DNA of 64,000 nt from assembly GCF_900078745.1 (NCBI RefSeq), contig NZ_FKII01000047.1, positions 62,001 through 126,000 of the forward strand. Direction: 5' to 3'. Shown here in pieces: positions 19,676 through 28,934 of this stretch. Under the pieces are notes generated by a model. The model was not told where the DNA came from and ran no database searches. It worked only from the letters and a program-made list of their open reading frames with translations. Both the position numbers and the translations under genes were made by a program. The first letter of the stretch is position 1. The number at the start of each line of letters is the position of its first letter. This DNA comes from Candidatus Ichthyocystis sparus (lineage in GTDB: Bacteria > Pseudomonadota > Gammaproteobacteria > Burkholderiales > 2013Ark19i).

Positions 19676-22600
19676 ATGATTACAACATCAGCTTCAAGTT
19701 CCTTATCTAATATTGATTCTGGCAGTGTTCCAGATGAAAATAATAGTTCATTAATCCAAGTGGAGCATAGTAGTACCTCAGAATCGGAACAAAATTGTAC
19801 TTACGTTAGTGCACAACCATGCCAATACTACTATATGCTGCCAGAGCAGCAATTAAGTACACATATACCTATACAACAAATGACTAATACCTACCAAGAA
19901 CCAATACCACATCAAAGTCAAGCTCACGCAACGTACTATACAGCACCAAATAACATGTATGCATATCAATTCTCTTCACATCAATTACAACAAAATAGAA
20001 CTATAAATTCTAATTTCCATAGCATATATACATGTCCAGAAAGATATAATGCTCTAATAGCACCAATGGGCAGTCAGCATTATGCGCAGCAATATTTTCC
20101 TAACCCAATGGAACATTCTCAACAAACAACTTACTTTCCTCCAGGAGTACCTCGTGAATACACTTCTGCTGAATCCTATCCTGTTAACAGATGTTTATAT
20201 CCATACCATGGAAATTTTTATGGATGCTATGGCAACAATCAATATCCAGCGCAACAATACAATCCTACTATAACAACACATGGGTACAATTATCCTTTGA
20301 ATGAAATATGCCAACAAGGACAAGAATTAGAACAACCTCATTCTTTTATTATATCTCAGGATATGCATACAATAAATACAACCTCAATGCCAACAACATC
20401 AGGAAATCAGCAAATTTATTCCAATATTCCCGCTACTCTCACAAATTATCCCACACCAAATGTACAATATATTTCCGATAAATATGATAATCATTCTAAC
20501 TCTAATAAAATGGAATCATTGTATAGACAACAAATAGATGAAGGGCACTTTAAGAGCGCAGATAGTACAGAAGTTACTATAGAAATTAAGAGAAGTATTG
20601 AACGACTACAACATCAAGTAGATTTTCTATGCAGCAAAGTACAATCAGGAAATTTATGTGAACACAATACTTACCATTTAGGCAATACTAAAGTAAAGAT
20701 CAGTAAAAGTACTGGAACGGATGTAACTAATATTAGCAGCAACAAAGGAGCATCTGAAGATGCTACCTTAGATTTTCATGCAGAGTCATCTACATGTAAT
20801 TTTATGCCATCAATTATATCTTTACTGTCATGGGAAGGTGGAATATACTCTGACGCCCTAAAATCTACAGATATTAATTGTAGTAATTTTGTTAGCAATA
20901 TTATCAAGCTCAATGAAAATATTAATATTGAGCGTGTTGATATAGAGAAAAATGGCATAATAATTTCTCACTACGTAAAGCAATGCCTCTTCCATCTAGT
21001 TTTAAAAGATATATACAAACTTGAAAAAAGATACCCAATTATACTTGAACCCAATGATACATTGGAAAAATTAAAGGGAAAAGCCCTATCAAATGATAGA
21101 CTTTTTCATGAATTATCTAATATATGCTCAGCAATAGATAATACAATAACCACAACAGCTATAGATGAGTTGTTAAAATCCTTCCCAGAAGGAAGGATCT
21201 GTATTTTCGATTGCGACAATAAATTTTCATACATTGAACTTTCAAAAAAAGGTGAAAATGGGGAACTTGTTGGAACTGAAGCATTTGATAATCTTATAAA
21301 TCTTGTTAAAGAAAACATTATCTCCCTTCCCGATGAAATTACTAGATTCATAACATCTTCAAAAACGGCTTTCATAAAAAATGGATTTTTGGGAAAAATC
21401 AATAACTTAACATTGCAGAGAAAATCTCTAGAGTCAATCAGGAGGGTTGCAAACGAAATTTGGGAGAATATTAGCTTCGACGCTGCCATAATGAAATTTT
21501 ACAGAATTATATATCGCACCCAACAAACTAGCATAGCTATCATGTCAAAAATAATTGAGGGAGAATTTTCTCCTCCCGAAGGATGCACTATCAGCCAATA
21601 TATAATTAATATAGTAAATAGCTTTAAACAAACGATATCAAATGGCATTTCACTTTCATCAGTTTTTTACGATGAAACAAAAAAAAGTATGGTATGTATT
21701 AACCAATCTGATTTAGATGCGCATTGTAAAACAATAATAAACTATCTTTCATCTGAGTTTACTTCCTCATACAAAAACATATTACTAAACAAATCTATAT
21801 CTAATTTAGAAATGAGGTCGAGCAAGAAAAAATTGGAATGTGCAAGACTATCCTTAAATATTGCCCATAATGGTTTATACTGCACCACTATAAATTATTC
21901 TGACTTTTCTGATCAATTATTAGAAAGTATTGCTCATTATGAGCTACATGAAATAATAAATGAACATGATATAACTAAACTTGATTTATCTAACTTCTAC
22001 AAAAATTTTATGGAAACATTGCTAGCAACTATGCTTCCTAGAATATCTGTTCTTGAGGAAGAACTAGCTTCGTTTATAATTAAAAATGATTTATCACTAG
22101 AAGATATTAAGATATTATTTTTATCTGACAAAAGTCATTTTAATAAATTCAAAAAATTTTGCAAAGATGAGTTAGAGCATGCCTCGCAGTACAATAATAT
22201 TGAATCATATCTGGTAGTAAAACACTTTAATTTGTATAAAAAAGATGGAACAGGTATACCGATAAATATGGAAGACGGTGACAATAGAGCGCTCTTTTCT
22301 TTATCCTCTAATGTAAAACTAATAAAAAATGTCATATCTAGTCTTCCTAGTATAGTTATGTCAACTATCAAAAATAATGATACTAAGTTAATTGAAAATG
22401 CATTTTTTGATTATTTTCATAAAATACTGATAAGTAAGTCATCATTAAATAAGTTTAATGATATTATTAACAATGCAGTAACAGAAGTAAGCATTAATTC
22501 TTCACTGAAAAAAGCGGCCTCTGGAACAGCAGATCTAATTAATAGATTTGTAGATATTAGTGACACTGATAAATTAGAACAGTACCCTGTACGATTAATG

Positions 22601-22843
22601 GATGAGTTTTTAGTATCTTCACTGGAAGCTAAAACTCACGTAAGAAATATCGTTGAACGGTTCAGAGATAAAATAGACAAAGCAGTAAAGTATGCAATTA
22701 TTTTGACTAATGGAAAAACCTCTTCTCCATCAAGAGAGGAAATATACATATTAAATTCACATCTAATAAATGACACGTATAAAGCCTGTATCAGCTCATA
22801 TAGAGGAAGTTGTGTCGAAGAATATAAGAGCATTGCTGACTAA
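19676..22843 (+). CDS. Large unknown protein with prion-like N-terminus (1055 aa)
   Basis: The ATG at 19676 opens a 1055-residue protein. Residues about 40-290 are dominated by Gln, Tyr, Asn, Pro, His and Thr with almost no charge (for example QYYYMLPEQQ, YAQQYFPNP, NQYPAQQYNP), a composition like prion-like domains. A short coiled coil follows (EIKRSIERLQHQVDFLCSKV, about 302-321). Residues about 370-1055 are charged, Ile/Ser/Asn-rich and mostly helical, without membrane segments. There is no signal peptide. No domain is recognised. Size and composition suggest a secreted host-acting protein, but this is inference. It stands alone in AT-rich DNA. Confidence 0.7.
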   Translation: MITTSASSSLSNIDSGSVPDENNSSLIQVEHSSTSESEQNCTYVSAQPCQYYYMLPEQQLSTHIPIQQMTNTYQEPIPHQSQAHATYYTAPNNMYAYQFSSHQLQQNRTINSNFHSIYTCPERYNALIAPMGSQHYAQQYFPNPMEHSQQTTYFPPGVPREYTSAESYPVNRCLYPYHGNFYGCYGNNQYPAQQYNPTITTHGYNYPLNEICQQGQELEQPHSFIISQDMHTINTTSMPTTSGNQQIYSNIPATLTNYPTPNVQYISDKYDNHSNSNKMESLYRQQIDEGHFKSADSTEVTIEIKRSIERLQHQVDFLCSKVQSGNLCEHNTYHLGNTKVKISKSTGTDVTNISSNKGASEDATLDFHAESSTCNFMPSIISLLSWEGGIYSDALKSTDINCSNFVSNIIKLNENINIERVDIEKNGIIISHYVKQCLFHLVLKDIYKLEKRYPIILEPNDTLEKLKGKALSNDRLFHELSNICSAIDNTITTTAIDELLKSFPEGRICIFDCDNKFSYIELSKKGENGELVGTEAFDNLINLVKENIISLPDEITRFITSSKTAFIKNGFLGKINNLTLQRKSLESIRRVANEIWENISFDAAIMKFYRIIYRTQQTSIAIMSKIIEGEFSPPEGCTISQYIINIVNSFKQTISNGISLSSVFYDETKKSMVCINQSDLDAHCKTIINYLSSEFTSSYKNILLNKSISNLEMRSSKKKLECARLSLNIAHNGLYCTTINYSDFSDQLLESIAHYELHEIINEHDITKLDLSNFYKNFMETLLATMLPRISVLEEELASFIIKNDLSLEDIKILFLSDKSHFNKFKKFCKDELEHASQYNNIESYLVVKHFNLYKKDGTGIPINMEDGDNRALFSLSSNVKLIKNVISSLPSIVMSTIKNNDTKLIENAFFDYFHKILISKSSLNKFNDIINNAVTEVSINSSLKKAASGTADLINRFVDISDTDKLEQYPVRLMDEFLVSSLEAKTHVRNIVERFRDKIDKAVKYAIILTNGKTSSPSREEIYILNSHLINDTYKACISSYRGSCVEEYKSIAD

Positions 22844-23058
22844 ATAATACTGATTGTCATCTGCTAAAAAAACTCCACAAAAATTTCTTATTTAATTAAA
22901 ATAATTGCAAATTTATGACTATTAGTTGGTCATATTAGTTACAGTTAACACAGAAATTGTTAAAACATTCATATCTATAATAATGCATATAGCGTAAATA
23001 TATGCTTAATGCGTAATACTTACTTATCATAAATAGCCCACAGATTAGAGAAACGCGT

Positions 23059-23799
23059 ATGATTAATAATTGTTCTACGAATGAGTCCACCCTAAGCAAC
23101 AGAAAACATCAATACTATGGTTCAATGGACCATGAAGATGCTACCTGTAGTACATCAACTAATATTAGTACTTCTAGTGAAATTTCTATTTATAATTTTT
23201 CTCAATATGAAAACTTATCACCTGAAGAGGTATCTCCCCTTTTGCCCAAAAATGGAAATAAGTCTCTCTCCAGTACTCCTTTACAGGAGCCGTCTTTTCT
23301 GGATGCCGAAATAGAAGATAAGTCGTGTCAAGTCCCAAAGAGTGTGTATACTTTATTTAACACCTTAATGGTAAGCTCTTTAACATTCCTTTCAATTGTT
23401 GGGCTACTAGGTGTAAGATGCCAGAATTTTCGTAGTGGACTACATGCCTGTGGTATACCTCCAGAAAATGCAAATCAGACTGAAAATTTCATTATTAATA
23501 ATGACAATGACACTAGTTACTGCCGTGATATGAAATTAAGGCAAAATGAATGTCGGGCTTTGTCAAAACACCTCCCCAAATTGGGCGGTAATGATTTTGA
23601 ATATACACTTACTTTGGTTATATCGTCATCATTATTGCTAGTATTTTTGTCAGCAATACTCGTATCTGCCTCTTTCAAAACGGATAATGAATATTCACCA
23701 TCCTCAAATTCTGCTGACAATAAACTTGGATTAGGCGAAAAAAGGGCATGTGAGCTAGAAGAAGTGGGGGTATGTGAACTAAAAGAAACAGAAAATTGA
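23059..23799 (+). CDS. Unknown two-helix membrane protein with EVSPLL motif (246 aa)
   Basis: The protein has a disordered Ser/Thr/Asn-rich N-terminus (1-92), a hydrophobic helix at about 98-119, a Cys-containing loop of about 63 residues, a second helix at about 183-204 and an acidic tail. Two helices flanked by soluble tails resemble chlamydial Inc or other vacuole-membrane effectors in layout only. Residues 57-62 (E-V-S-P-L-L) fit an acidic dileucine sorting motif. The loop has N-D-T-S-Y-x-R (150-156), also found in the protein at 32845, so I treat the two as related. No family is recognised. The ATG at 23059 follows AGAGAAA. Confidence 0.65.
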   Translation: MINNCSTNESTLSNRKHQYYGSMDHEDATCSTSTNISTSSEISIYNFSQYENLSPEEVSPLLPKNGNKSLSSTPLQEPSFLDAEIEDKSCQVPKSVYTLFNTLMVSSLTFLSIVGLLGVRCQNFRSGLHACGIPPENANQTENFIINNDNDTSYCRDMKLRQNECRALSKHLPKLGGNDFEYTLTLVISSSLLLVFLSAILVSASFKTDNEYSPSSNSADNKLGLGEKRACELEEVGVCELKETEN

Positions 23800-23910
23800 A
23801 AAATAAGCAATACCTTCTCTTTATCTATCGACCGTTATCTATTATCCTGTATCGGTTGCCCGTGTATCATGGCGTGCTCTCTCCGTAAACAATTATAGGT
23901 ACAGTTCTAG

Positions 23911-24825
23911 ATGATATTATTACGAAAATTGTCCAACCCCAATGGCTTATTGTGTGCTGCATTTTTTTCAATTTATTCCTCAATGTGTATGGGAGACTCT
24001 AGCACTCTAGACACCATTACTAGTACAAATACCTTTCGTATTGGGTATAGAACATCCTCAATCCCTTTCTCTTACCTTGATGACAAGCAAAACATTGTCG
24101 GGTATAGCATGGATTTGTGTAGATCTATATCATCTGAGATACAAAAAAAACTTGGACTAAAAAATCTAAAAATAGAGTATGTGCCCATTACTTCCCAAAA
24201 TAGAATCGTTTTATTACAGAGTGGAGCTATAGATATTGACTGTGGTTCTACTAGCAACCTACAGTCTCGAAGGAAACAGGCAGATTTTAGCTACAATATA
24301 TTCCTTGCACATATAAAAATGATGGTAAAGGCTGGAAGTAGCATAAAAGATTTCAAGACAGTAGGAAAAAGGGCTGTTGTAATGACATCCGGGACATCGT
24401 CAGATAATGCTCTTGCTGAATTCGCAAAGAAGAACAACCTAGAATTTAACGTAATCTACGGAAAAGACCATGCTAACTCTTTCTTACTGCTAATTACTGG
24501 CAGAGCATCAGCTTTTGTTAATGATGATTCTATACTATATGGTCTAAAAGCTCGTATATGGAGTCGTTCTAAGAATTTTGTTATTCTCTCCGAATCTTTA
24601 CGTACAGAGCCTTACGCTCTAATGTTCCGTAAAAATGATCCTAGATTCAAAAAAATTGTGGACGGTACTTTGGCAAAAATCATGAAATCCGGGGAGATAG
24701 TTACATTATACAGAAAGTGGTTCATGTCACCAATATCTCCTAGAGGAATCAACTTAAACATGCCACTGTATGATGACACTAGGAAAATGTTTGTAGCCCC
24801 TAACGATTTTTCTGCTAAGGGATAG
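23911..24825 (+). CDS. gltI: Glutamate/aspartate ABC transporter, periplasmic binding protein
   Basis: This is a solute-binding protein of family 3 with close resemblance to E. coli GltI: PFSYLDDKQNIVGYSMDL, EYVPITSQNRIVLLQSGAIDIDCGST, VVMTSGTSSDNAL, the AKDHxxSF-like GKDHANSFLLLITGRA and a C-terminal KWFMSPISPRGINLNMPL. An N-terminal signal sequence (to about residue 28) exports it. It delivers acidic amino acids to GltJK. First gene of gltIJKL. Confidence 0.93.
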   Translation: MILLRKLSNPNGLLCAAFFSIYSSMCMGDSSTLDTITSTNTFRIGYRTSSIPFSYLDDKQNIVGYSMDLCRSISSEIQKKLGLKNLKIEYVPITSQNRIVLLQSGAIDIDCGSTSNLQSRRKQADFSYNIFLAHIKMMVKAGSSIKDFKTVGKRAVVMTSGTSSDNALAEFAKKNNLEFNVIYGKDHANSFLLLITGRASAFVNDDSILYGLKARIWSRSKNFVILSESLRTEPYALMFRKNDPRFKKIVDGTLAKIMKSGEIVTLYRKWFMSPISPRGINLNMPLYDDTRKMFVAPNDFSAKG

Positions 24826-24861
24826 GTCATCATCCATTAGAGAGAAAGTAAGGAGAAATTA

Positions 24862-25602
24862 ATGCAGTATAACTGGGATTGGCTATTCTTCTTAAAAGTT
24901 GGCTACGATGGGCAAGTCTACGGCAAAATGATTCTTAGTGGCTTAATGTACACGATCATAGTGGCTCTATCGTCGTTTATCCTGGCTTTTGTTCTGGGAG
25001 TATCCGTTGGAGTTATAGCTACCATAAAGAATAAATTCATATCTTTAGCCGCTACTTTTTATATAAATGTTTTTCGCAATATACCGCTTTTGGTACAATT
25101 GTTTCTCTGGTTCTTTGTAATGCCTGAGTTCTTACCTATAGATACTGCTGATTATTTAAAACAAAACGTACCACCAATATTTTTTGGAATATTGGGGTTG
25201 GCGTTTTTTACTTCCAGCCGCCTTGCAGTGCAAGTAAAAGCAGGAATAGAAAGCCTTCCCAGAGGGATGCGTGAAGCTGGAAGAGCTCTTGGCATGAAGA
25301 AGTTTCAAATTTATAGATATCTACTACTTCCAGCTGCGATACGCATGATCATCCCTTCAATAACATCTGAAGCTATGAACAACATAAAGAACTCTTCTGT
25401 AACCTATGCCATAGGAGTTACTGAGTTATACTTCCAGTATAAACAACTTACGGAGAAAACTTCGCAGGTCATAGAAACAACATGTATTGTAACGATGCTG
25501 TATTTTCTTCTCAATTTCATTACTTTCTTGATTTTACAGTACGTTGAGAAGAAACTTACAATACCTGGCATCATTAGGAACGAACAAGAGGACAACACAT
25601 GA
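24862..25602 (+). CDS. gltJ: Glutamate/aspartate ABC transporter permease
   Basis: A 246-residue inner-membrane permease of the His/Glu/Gln transporter class. Several membrane helices and the cytoplasmic EAA loop (SLPRGMREAGRALGMKKFQI) that contacts GltL are evident. The N-terminus YNWDWLFFL is typical of GltJ. Its stop overlaps the gltK start by 4 bp (ATGA). Confidence 0.92.
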   Translation: MQYNWDWLFFLKVGYDGQVYGKMILSGLMYTIIVALSSFILAFVLGVSVGVIATIKNKFISLAATFYINVFRNIPLLVQLFLWFFVMPEFLPIDTADYLKQNVPPIFFGILGLAFFTSSRLAVQVKAGIESLPRGMREAGRALGMKKFQIYRYLLLPAAIRMIIPSITSEAMNNIKNSSVTYAIGVTELYFQYKQLTEKTSQVIETTCIVTMLYFLLNFITFLILQYVEKKLTIPGIIRNEQEDNT

Positions 25603-26273
25603 TTTTTCTCTCAGTTATAGCCGAAAACGCCGGGTTCCTTCTAAGTGGTCTTGCTTACAGTGTTAAAGTCTCCCTCGTAGCCACCGGATTCGGGTTGATC
25701 TTCGGAACCGTTCTTGCTTTGATGTACATTTCAAAGTTCTCTTCTCTTAGGACCTTCTCTAAGGTATATATAAACTTCTTTAGGAGTATTCCGTTAGTAC
25801 AAGTAATGCTATCCTTCTATGTGATTATACCTTTTATGATTAAAATAGTGACTGGCGATTTTTTTCATGTCAGTGCCGAAAGCTCAGCTTACTATTCATC
25901 AGCTCTTTTTGAGTCTGCATACTTTAGTGAAATAATAAGAACTGGCATACAATCCATTCCCAGAGGACAGATGATGGCTGCCTATTCTCTAGGGTTTGGC
26001 TATATTGATGCTATGCGCTACATTATTCTTCCTCAGGCCTACCGTAATGTTTTTCCGGTATTAATGACCCAAGTATTTATTATTTTTCAGGATGTATCCC
26101 TGGTATATGCAATAGGAGCTATAGACTTTTTTGGGGCTGCTGATCAAATTGCGCAGCGTGAATTCATGCCTACTGAGATGTATTTATTTTCTGCTGCAGC
26201 ATACTTCATTATTTGCTACAGTTTTTCCCATTTTTCTAGATATCTTGGGAAACGACTTAACATAAACCACTAG
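25599..26273 (+). CDS. gltK: Glutamate/aspartate ABC transporter permease
   Basis: The second permease subunit, 224 residues. It has the same architecture, with EAA loop SIPRGQMMAAYSLGFGYIDAMRY followed by ILPQAYRN and the FFRSIPLVQVM segment. It pairs with GltJ to form the membrane channel. The coding start overlaps gltJ by 4 bp, so expression is probably coupled. Confidence 0.92.
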   Translation: MIFLSVIAENAGFLLSGLAYSVKVSLVATGFGLIFGTVLALMYISKFSSLRTFSKVYINFFRSIPLVQVMLSFYVIIPFMIKIVTGDFFHVSAESSAYYSSALFESAYFSEIIRTGIQSIPRGQMMAAYSLGFGYIDAMRYIILPQAYRNVFPVLMTQVFIIFQDVSLVYAIGAIDFFGAADQIAQREFMPTEMYLFSAAAYFIICYSFSHFSRYLGKRLNINH

Positions 26274-26286
26274 GGCAGCACACTCT

Positions 26287-27012
26287 ATGAGTATGATATC
26301 AATACAATCTGTACGCAAACATTACGGCGACGTTCGAATACTGAAAAATTGTTCTTTAGATATACAAAAAGGAGAAGTGGTAGTAATATGCGGCCCATCT
26401 GGATCTGGCAAATCTACTTTAATAAGGTGTGTAAACGGCCTCGATCATTTTCAGTATGGAAAAATTATTGTCAATGGCACTAATTTAAAAGATCCTAGTA
26501 CTGACATGGCTAAGCTACGCTCTCGCATAGGCATGGTCTTTCAAAGCTATGAACTCTTCCCGCACCTAAAGGTAATAGATAATATAACTCTAGCTCCTAT
26601 AAAGGTACTTGGGTATTCTAAGGAAAAAGCACGCAAGAAGGCTGCTGAATTATTAGAGCGTGTTGGATTAAGTGCACATGCTAATAAGTACCCAGGTCAA
26701 ATATCAGGTGGACAAAAACAACGTGTAGCCATCGCAAGATCTCTGGCAATGGATCCTATTGCAATGCTATTTGATGAGCCTACCTCAGCACTAGACCCAG
26801 AAATGACTAAGGAAGTACTAGGAGTGATAACTGAACTAGCCAAAGATGGAATGACTATGGTAATAGTCACTCATGAGATAGCGTTTGCCAAACAAGTAGC
26901 TAGTCGCATAGTCTTCATTGAAAGTGGTGAAATCATAGAGGACTGTCCGGTAACACAATTTTTCGAAAACAACTCTTCAGAGCGGGTACAAAAATTTCTT
27001 TCGGATATATAG
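26287..27012 (+). CDS. gltL: Glutamate/aspartate ABC transporter ATPase
   Basis: The 241-residue ATPase has Walker A GPSGSGKST, Q-loop MVFQSYELFPHL, signature ISGGQKQR (Ile in place of the usual Leu), Walker B AMLFDEPTSALDP and the switch His in VTHEIAFA. It energises GltJK. It follows gltK by 13 bp and ends the operon. Confidence 0.94.
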   Translation: MSMISIQSVRKHYGDVRILKNCSLDIQKGEVVVICGPSGSGKSTLIRCVNGLDHFQYGKIIVNGTNLKDPSTDMAKLRSRIGMVFQSYELFPHLKVIDNITLAPIKVLGYSKEKARKKAAELLERVGLSAHANKYPGQISGGQKQRVAIARSLAMDPIAMLFDEPTSALDPEMTKEVLGVITELAKDGMTMVIVTHEIAFAKQVASRIVFIESGEIIEDCPVTQFFENNSSERVQKFLSDI

Positions 27013-27023
27013 GAAGTGTTGTA

Positions 27024-27045
27024 TGAACCGGTACTACCAGGTTCA
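27024..27045. terminator. Possible hairpin between gltL and ppa
   Basis: TGAACC (27024-27029) pairs with GGTTCA (27040-27045), with a small inner GGT/ACC stem. It lies between convergent genes but neither strand has a T tract beside it, so termination activity is uncertain. Confidence 0.3.
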
Positions 27046-27059
27046 CACTCCTGTTACAG

Positions 27060-27581
27060 TTAATTGGGCTTCAAGATGGAGTTTAAGATTATACCTTCAG
27101 CTTCATCCTTTCCTAACCAACCTGACACTTTAACCCATTTACTTTTTTCCAAATCTTTGTAATGCTCAAAGAAGTGTACCAATTCGTCTTTAATGCTAGC
27201 CGGGATATCTGATATGTCTGACATATGGGCATACATAGGAGCGCATTTGGTGGAGGGTAAAGCAAGTATTTTAATATCGTCGCCACTTTCATCTGCCATG
27301 TCTAGTGCTCCAACTGCACGACATGGTATTGCGCATCCATGTATCAATTTCACTGGACACATAACCAAAACATCTAGGGGATCACCGTCATCGGAAAGTG
27401 TTCCCGGAATGTATCCATAATCCAGTGGATATGACATAGATACGCTTAAGAACCTATCAACCTTTAGTAAACCTAAATCTTTATCAAATTCATATTTGAC
27501 TGGATCAGAATGTGCTGGTATCTCTATAATGGTCGTAAAGTTGTTTGGTGCTATTTTCAAATGTGATAATGTATAGGTCAT
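27060..27581 (-). CDS. ppa: Inorganic pyrophosphatase
   Basis: This soluble family I enzyme splits pyrophosphate to phosphate. The 173 residues include KYEFDKDLGLLKVDRFL, SYPLDYGYIPGTLSDDGDPLDVLV (the metal-binding D-x-D-P-x-D) and the KILALP segment, and end with the GWLGKDEAEGII region. The ATG at 27581 follows GGAG. It is convergent with gltL. Confidence 0.95.
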   Translation of the reverse strand: MTYTLSHLKIAPNNFTTIIEIPAHSDPVKYEFDKDLGLLKVDRFLSVSMSYPLDYGYIPGTLSDDGDPLDVLVMCPVKLIHGCAIPCRAVGALDMADESGDDIKILALPSTKCAPMYAHMSDISDIPASIKDELVHFFEHYKDLEKSKWVKVSGWLGKDEAEGIILNSILKPN

Positions 27582-27661
27582 GATAATCTCCGGCTAATTA
27601 CAGGCTTTAATATTGGCACAAAATTGTAAATTCTTGTCAGAAAAAATTTATAAAATCCTAT

Positions 27662-27691
27662 GTTGGTTTTTTGTGCGTTTGATATAGAATG
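27662..27691 (+). promoter_or_regulatory. Possible promoter of the tRNA-Leu/Gly/Cys run
   Basis: TTGGTT (27663-27668) and TAGAAT (27685-27690), separated by 16 bases, lie just before tRNA-Leu (27699). The fit to a sigma-70 promoter is moderate. The three tRNA genes and perhaps bamD could be transcribed from it. Confidence 0.35.
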
Positions 27692-27698
27692 ATAGTGT

Positions 27699-27789
27699 GC
27701 CTGGGTGGTGAAATTGGTAGACACAGCGGACTTAAAATCCGCCGGGACATTAAAATCCCTTGCCGGTTCAAGTCCGGCCCCGGGCACCA
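27699..27789 (+). tRNA. tRNA-Leu (UAA)
   Basis: A type II tRNA with a long variable arm. The acceptor GCCTGGG pairs with CCCGGGC (one G-U), the anticodon loop is CTTAAAA with anticodon TAA, and the T arm contains GGTTCAAGTCC. The 3' CCA is encoded at 27787-27789. Confidence 0.95.
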
Positions 27790-27856
27790 CTAACATCTGC
27801 GATTTATTTATTATTGACATTACGCTCCAGCGAGGTGACAATATGGCTCACCGTGT

Positions 27857-27932
27857 GCGGGAATAGCTCAGTTGGTAGAGCGCAACCTTGCCAAGGTTGA
27901 GGTCGCGAGTTCGAGACTCGTTTCCCGCTCCA
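27857..27932 (+). tRNA. tRNA-Gly (GCC)
   Basis: The acceptor GCGGGAA pairs with TTCCCGC. The D arm contains AGCTCAGTTGGTAGAGC, the anticodon stem is CAACC/GGTTG with anticodon GCC, and the T arm contains GAGTTCGAGACTC. The CCA is encoded. Confidence 0.96.
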
Positions 27933-27971
27933 TTCATTTTTGCCTAAAGATTATTATTGAGCTTGCATCGG

Positions 27972-28045
27972 GGCGGGGTGGCAGAGTGGTCATGCAGCGG
28001 CCTGCAAAGCCGTGTACGCCGGTTCGATTCCGACCCCCGCCTCCA
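27972..28045 (+). tRNA. tRNA-Cys (GCA)
   Basis: The acceptor GGCGGGG pairs with CCCCGCC, the discriminator base is T and CCA is encoded. The anticodon loop CTGCAAA gives anticodon GCA. The T arm has CCGGTTCGATTCCG. Last of three tandem tRNA genes; Gly-Cys-Leu clusters are common in proteobacteria. Confidence 0.95.
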
Positions 28046-28088
28046 CACACGTACGTGTTGATGTTATTTTTCCCTTCGAAAGGTGCTG

Positions 28089-28823
28089 ATGCGTCGGTTA
28101 ATATTTGCTGTCGCTTCCTTCCTGGCCCTGTCCGGATGTGCCTCGATAGATAAGGTAAGCCCGGACTTGTCGCCCGACAGTATATACAAGATAGCCCAGA
28201 ACAGTTTGCTAAACTCCGATTATAGCAATGCGTCCCGCTATTATGAAGCTCTAAGTCTCAGATTTCCCAACAATCCTTTAACAAGGAAGGGAGAAATTGA
28301 GCTAGCTTACACGTACTATGAAAACGATGACTTAGATCAAGCATTGGCAGTGTGCGAGCGTTTCCTGAAAATTTATCCAGATGATACAAATGCCGACTAT
28401 GCTCTCTACTTGAAGGCATTGATATATTATGAGAAAAATCAATACAAATTCTCAGAGCTTGTAAAACAAGATTCCTCTGACCGTGATTCTAAAACCCTTA
28501 GCGAATCATTTCTTCTCTTTAAAGAACTTGTCACACGTTACCCGGATAGTGTATTTCGCCCAGACGCACAAAGGTACCTATCCCATATTGACTTTCTACT
28601 GGCAAAACATAACTTTGATATAGCGCTGTTCTACCTAAAGCATGGTGCTTACTCAGCAGCTTTATCTAGATTTCAAGGAGTGCTAGTAGAACACCCAACA
28701 TCTTCCCTTAGAGAAGAGTCACTGTCTCACATTATAGATTGCTATAACCTCATGGGAATGAAGGAAATGGCTGCTGATACGAAAAAAGTTCTACTAGCCA
28801 ATTATCCCAATGTAAAGGCGTAA
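28089..28823 (+). CDS. bamD: Outer membrane assembly lipoprotein BamD
   Basis: BamD is the essential lipoprotein partner of BamA in beta-barrel insertion. The protein has a lipoprotein signal with lipobox LALSGC, followed by tetratricopeptide-like helical pairs (YYEALSLRFPNNP, CERFLKIYPDDTNADYALYLKAL, FKELVTRYPDSVFRPDAQ), as in BamD/ComL. The ATG at 28089 has AAAGGTG upstream; a GTG at 28083 is possible but less good. Length is 244 residues, typical. Confidence 0.93.
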   Translation: MRRLIFAVASFLALSGCASIDKVSPDLSPDSIYKIAQNSLLNSDYSNASRYYEALSLRFPNNPLTRKGEIELAYTYYENDDLDQALAVCERFLKIYPDDTNADYALYLKALIYYEKNQYKFSELVKQDSSDRDSKTLSESFLLFKELVTRYPDSVFRPDAQRYLSHIDFLLAKHNFDIALFYLKHGAYSAALSRFQGVLVEHPTSSLREESLSHIIDCYNLMGMKEMAADTKKVLLANYPNVKA

Positions 28824-28934
28824 TTTTCTGTTGGATATTTCTGCGCTGGAGTAGACAGTATGTCTAACATACCACTGGGTATTTGGAATAGGCGGAGAAT
28901 ACGCTATCACACTTAAAGATTTCACGACAACAAG

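Noticed and set aside
27578-28153. Open frames running through the tRNA-Leu, tRNA-Gly and tRNA-Cys genes
   Set aside because: They cover clear tRNA genes on the plus strand.
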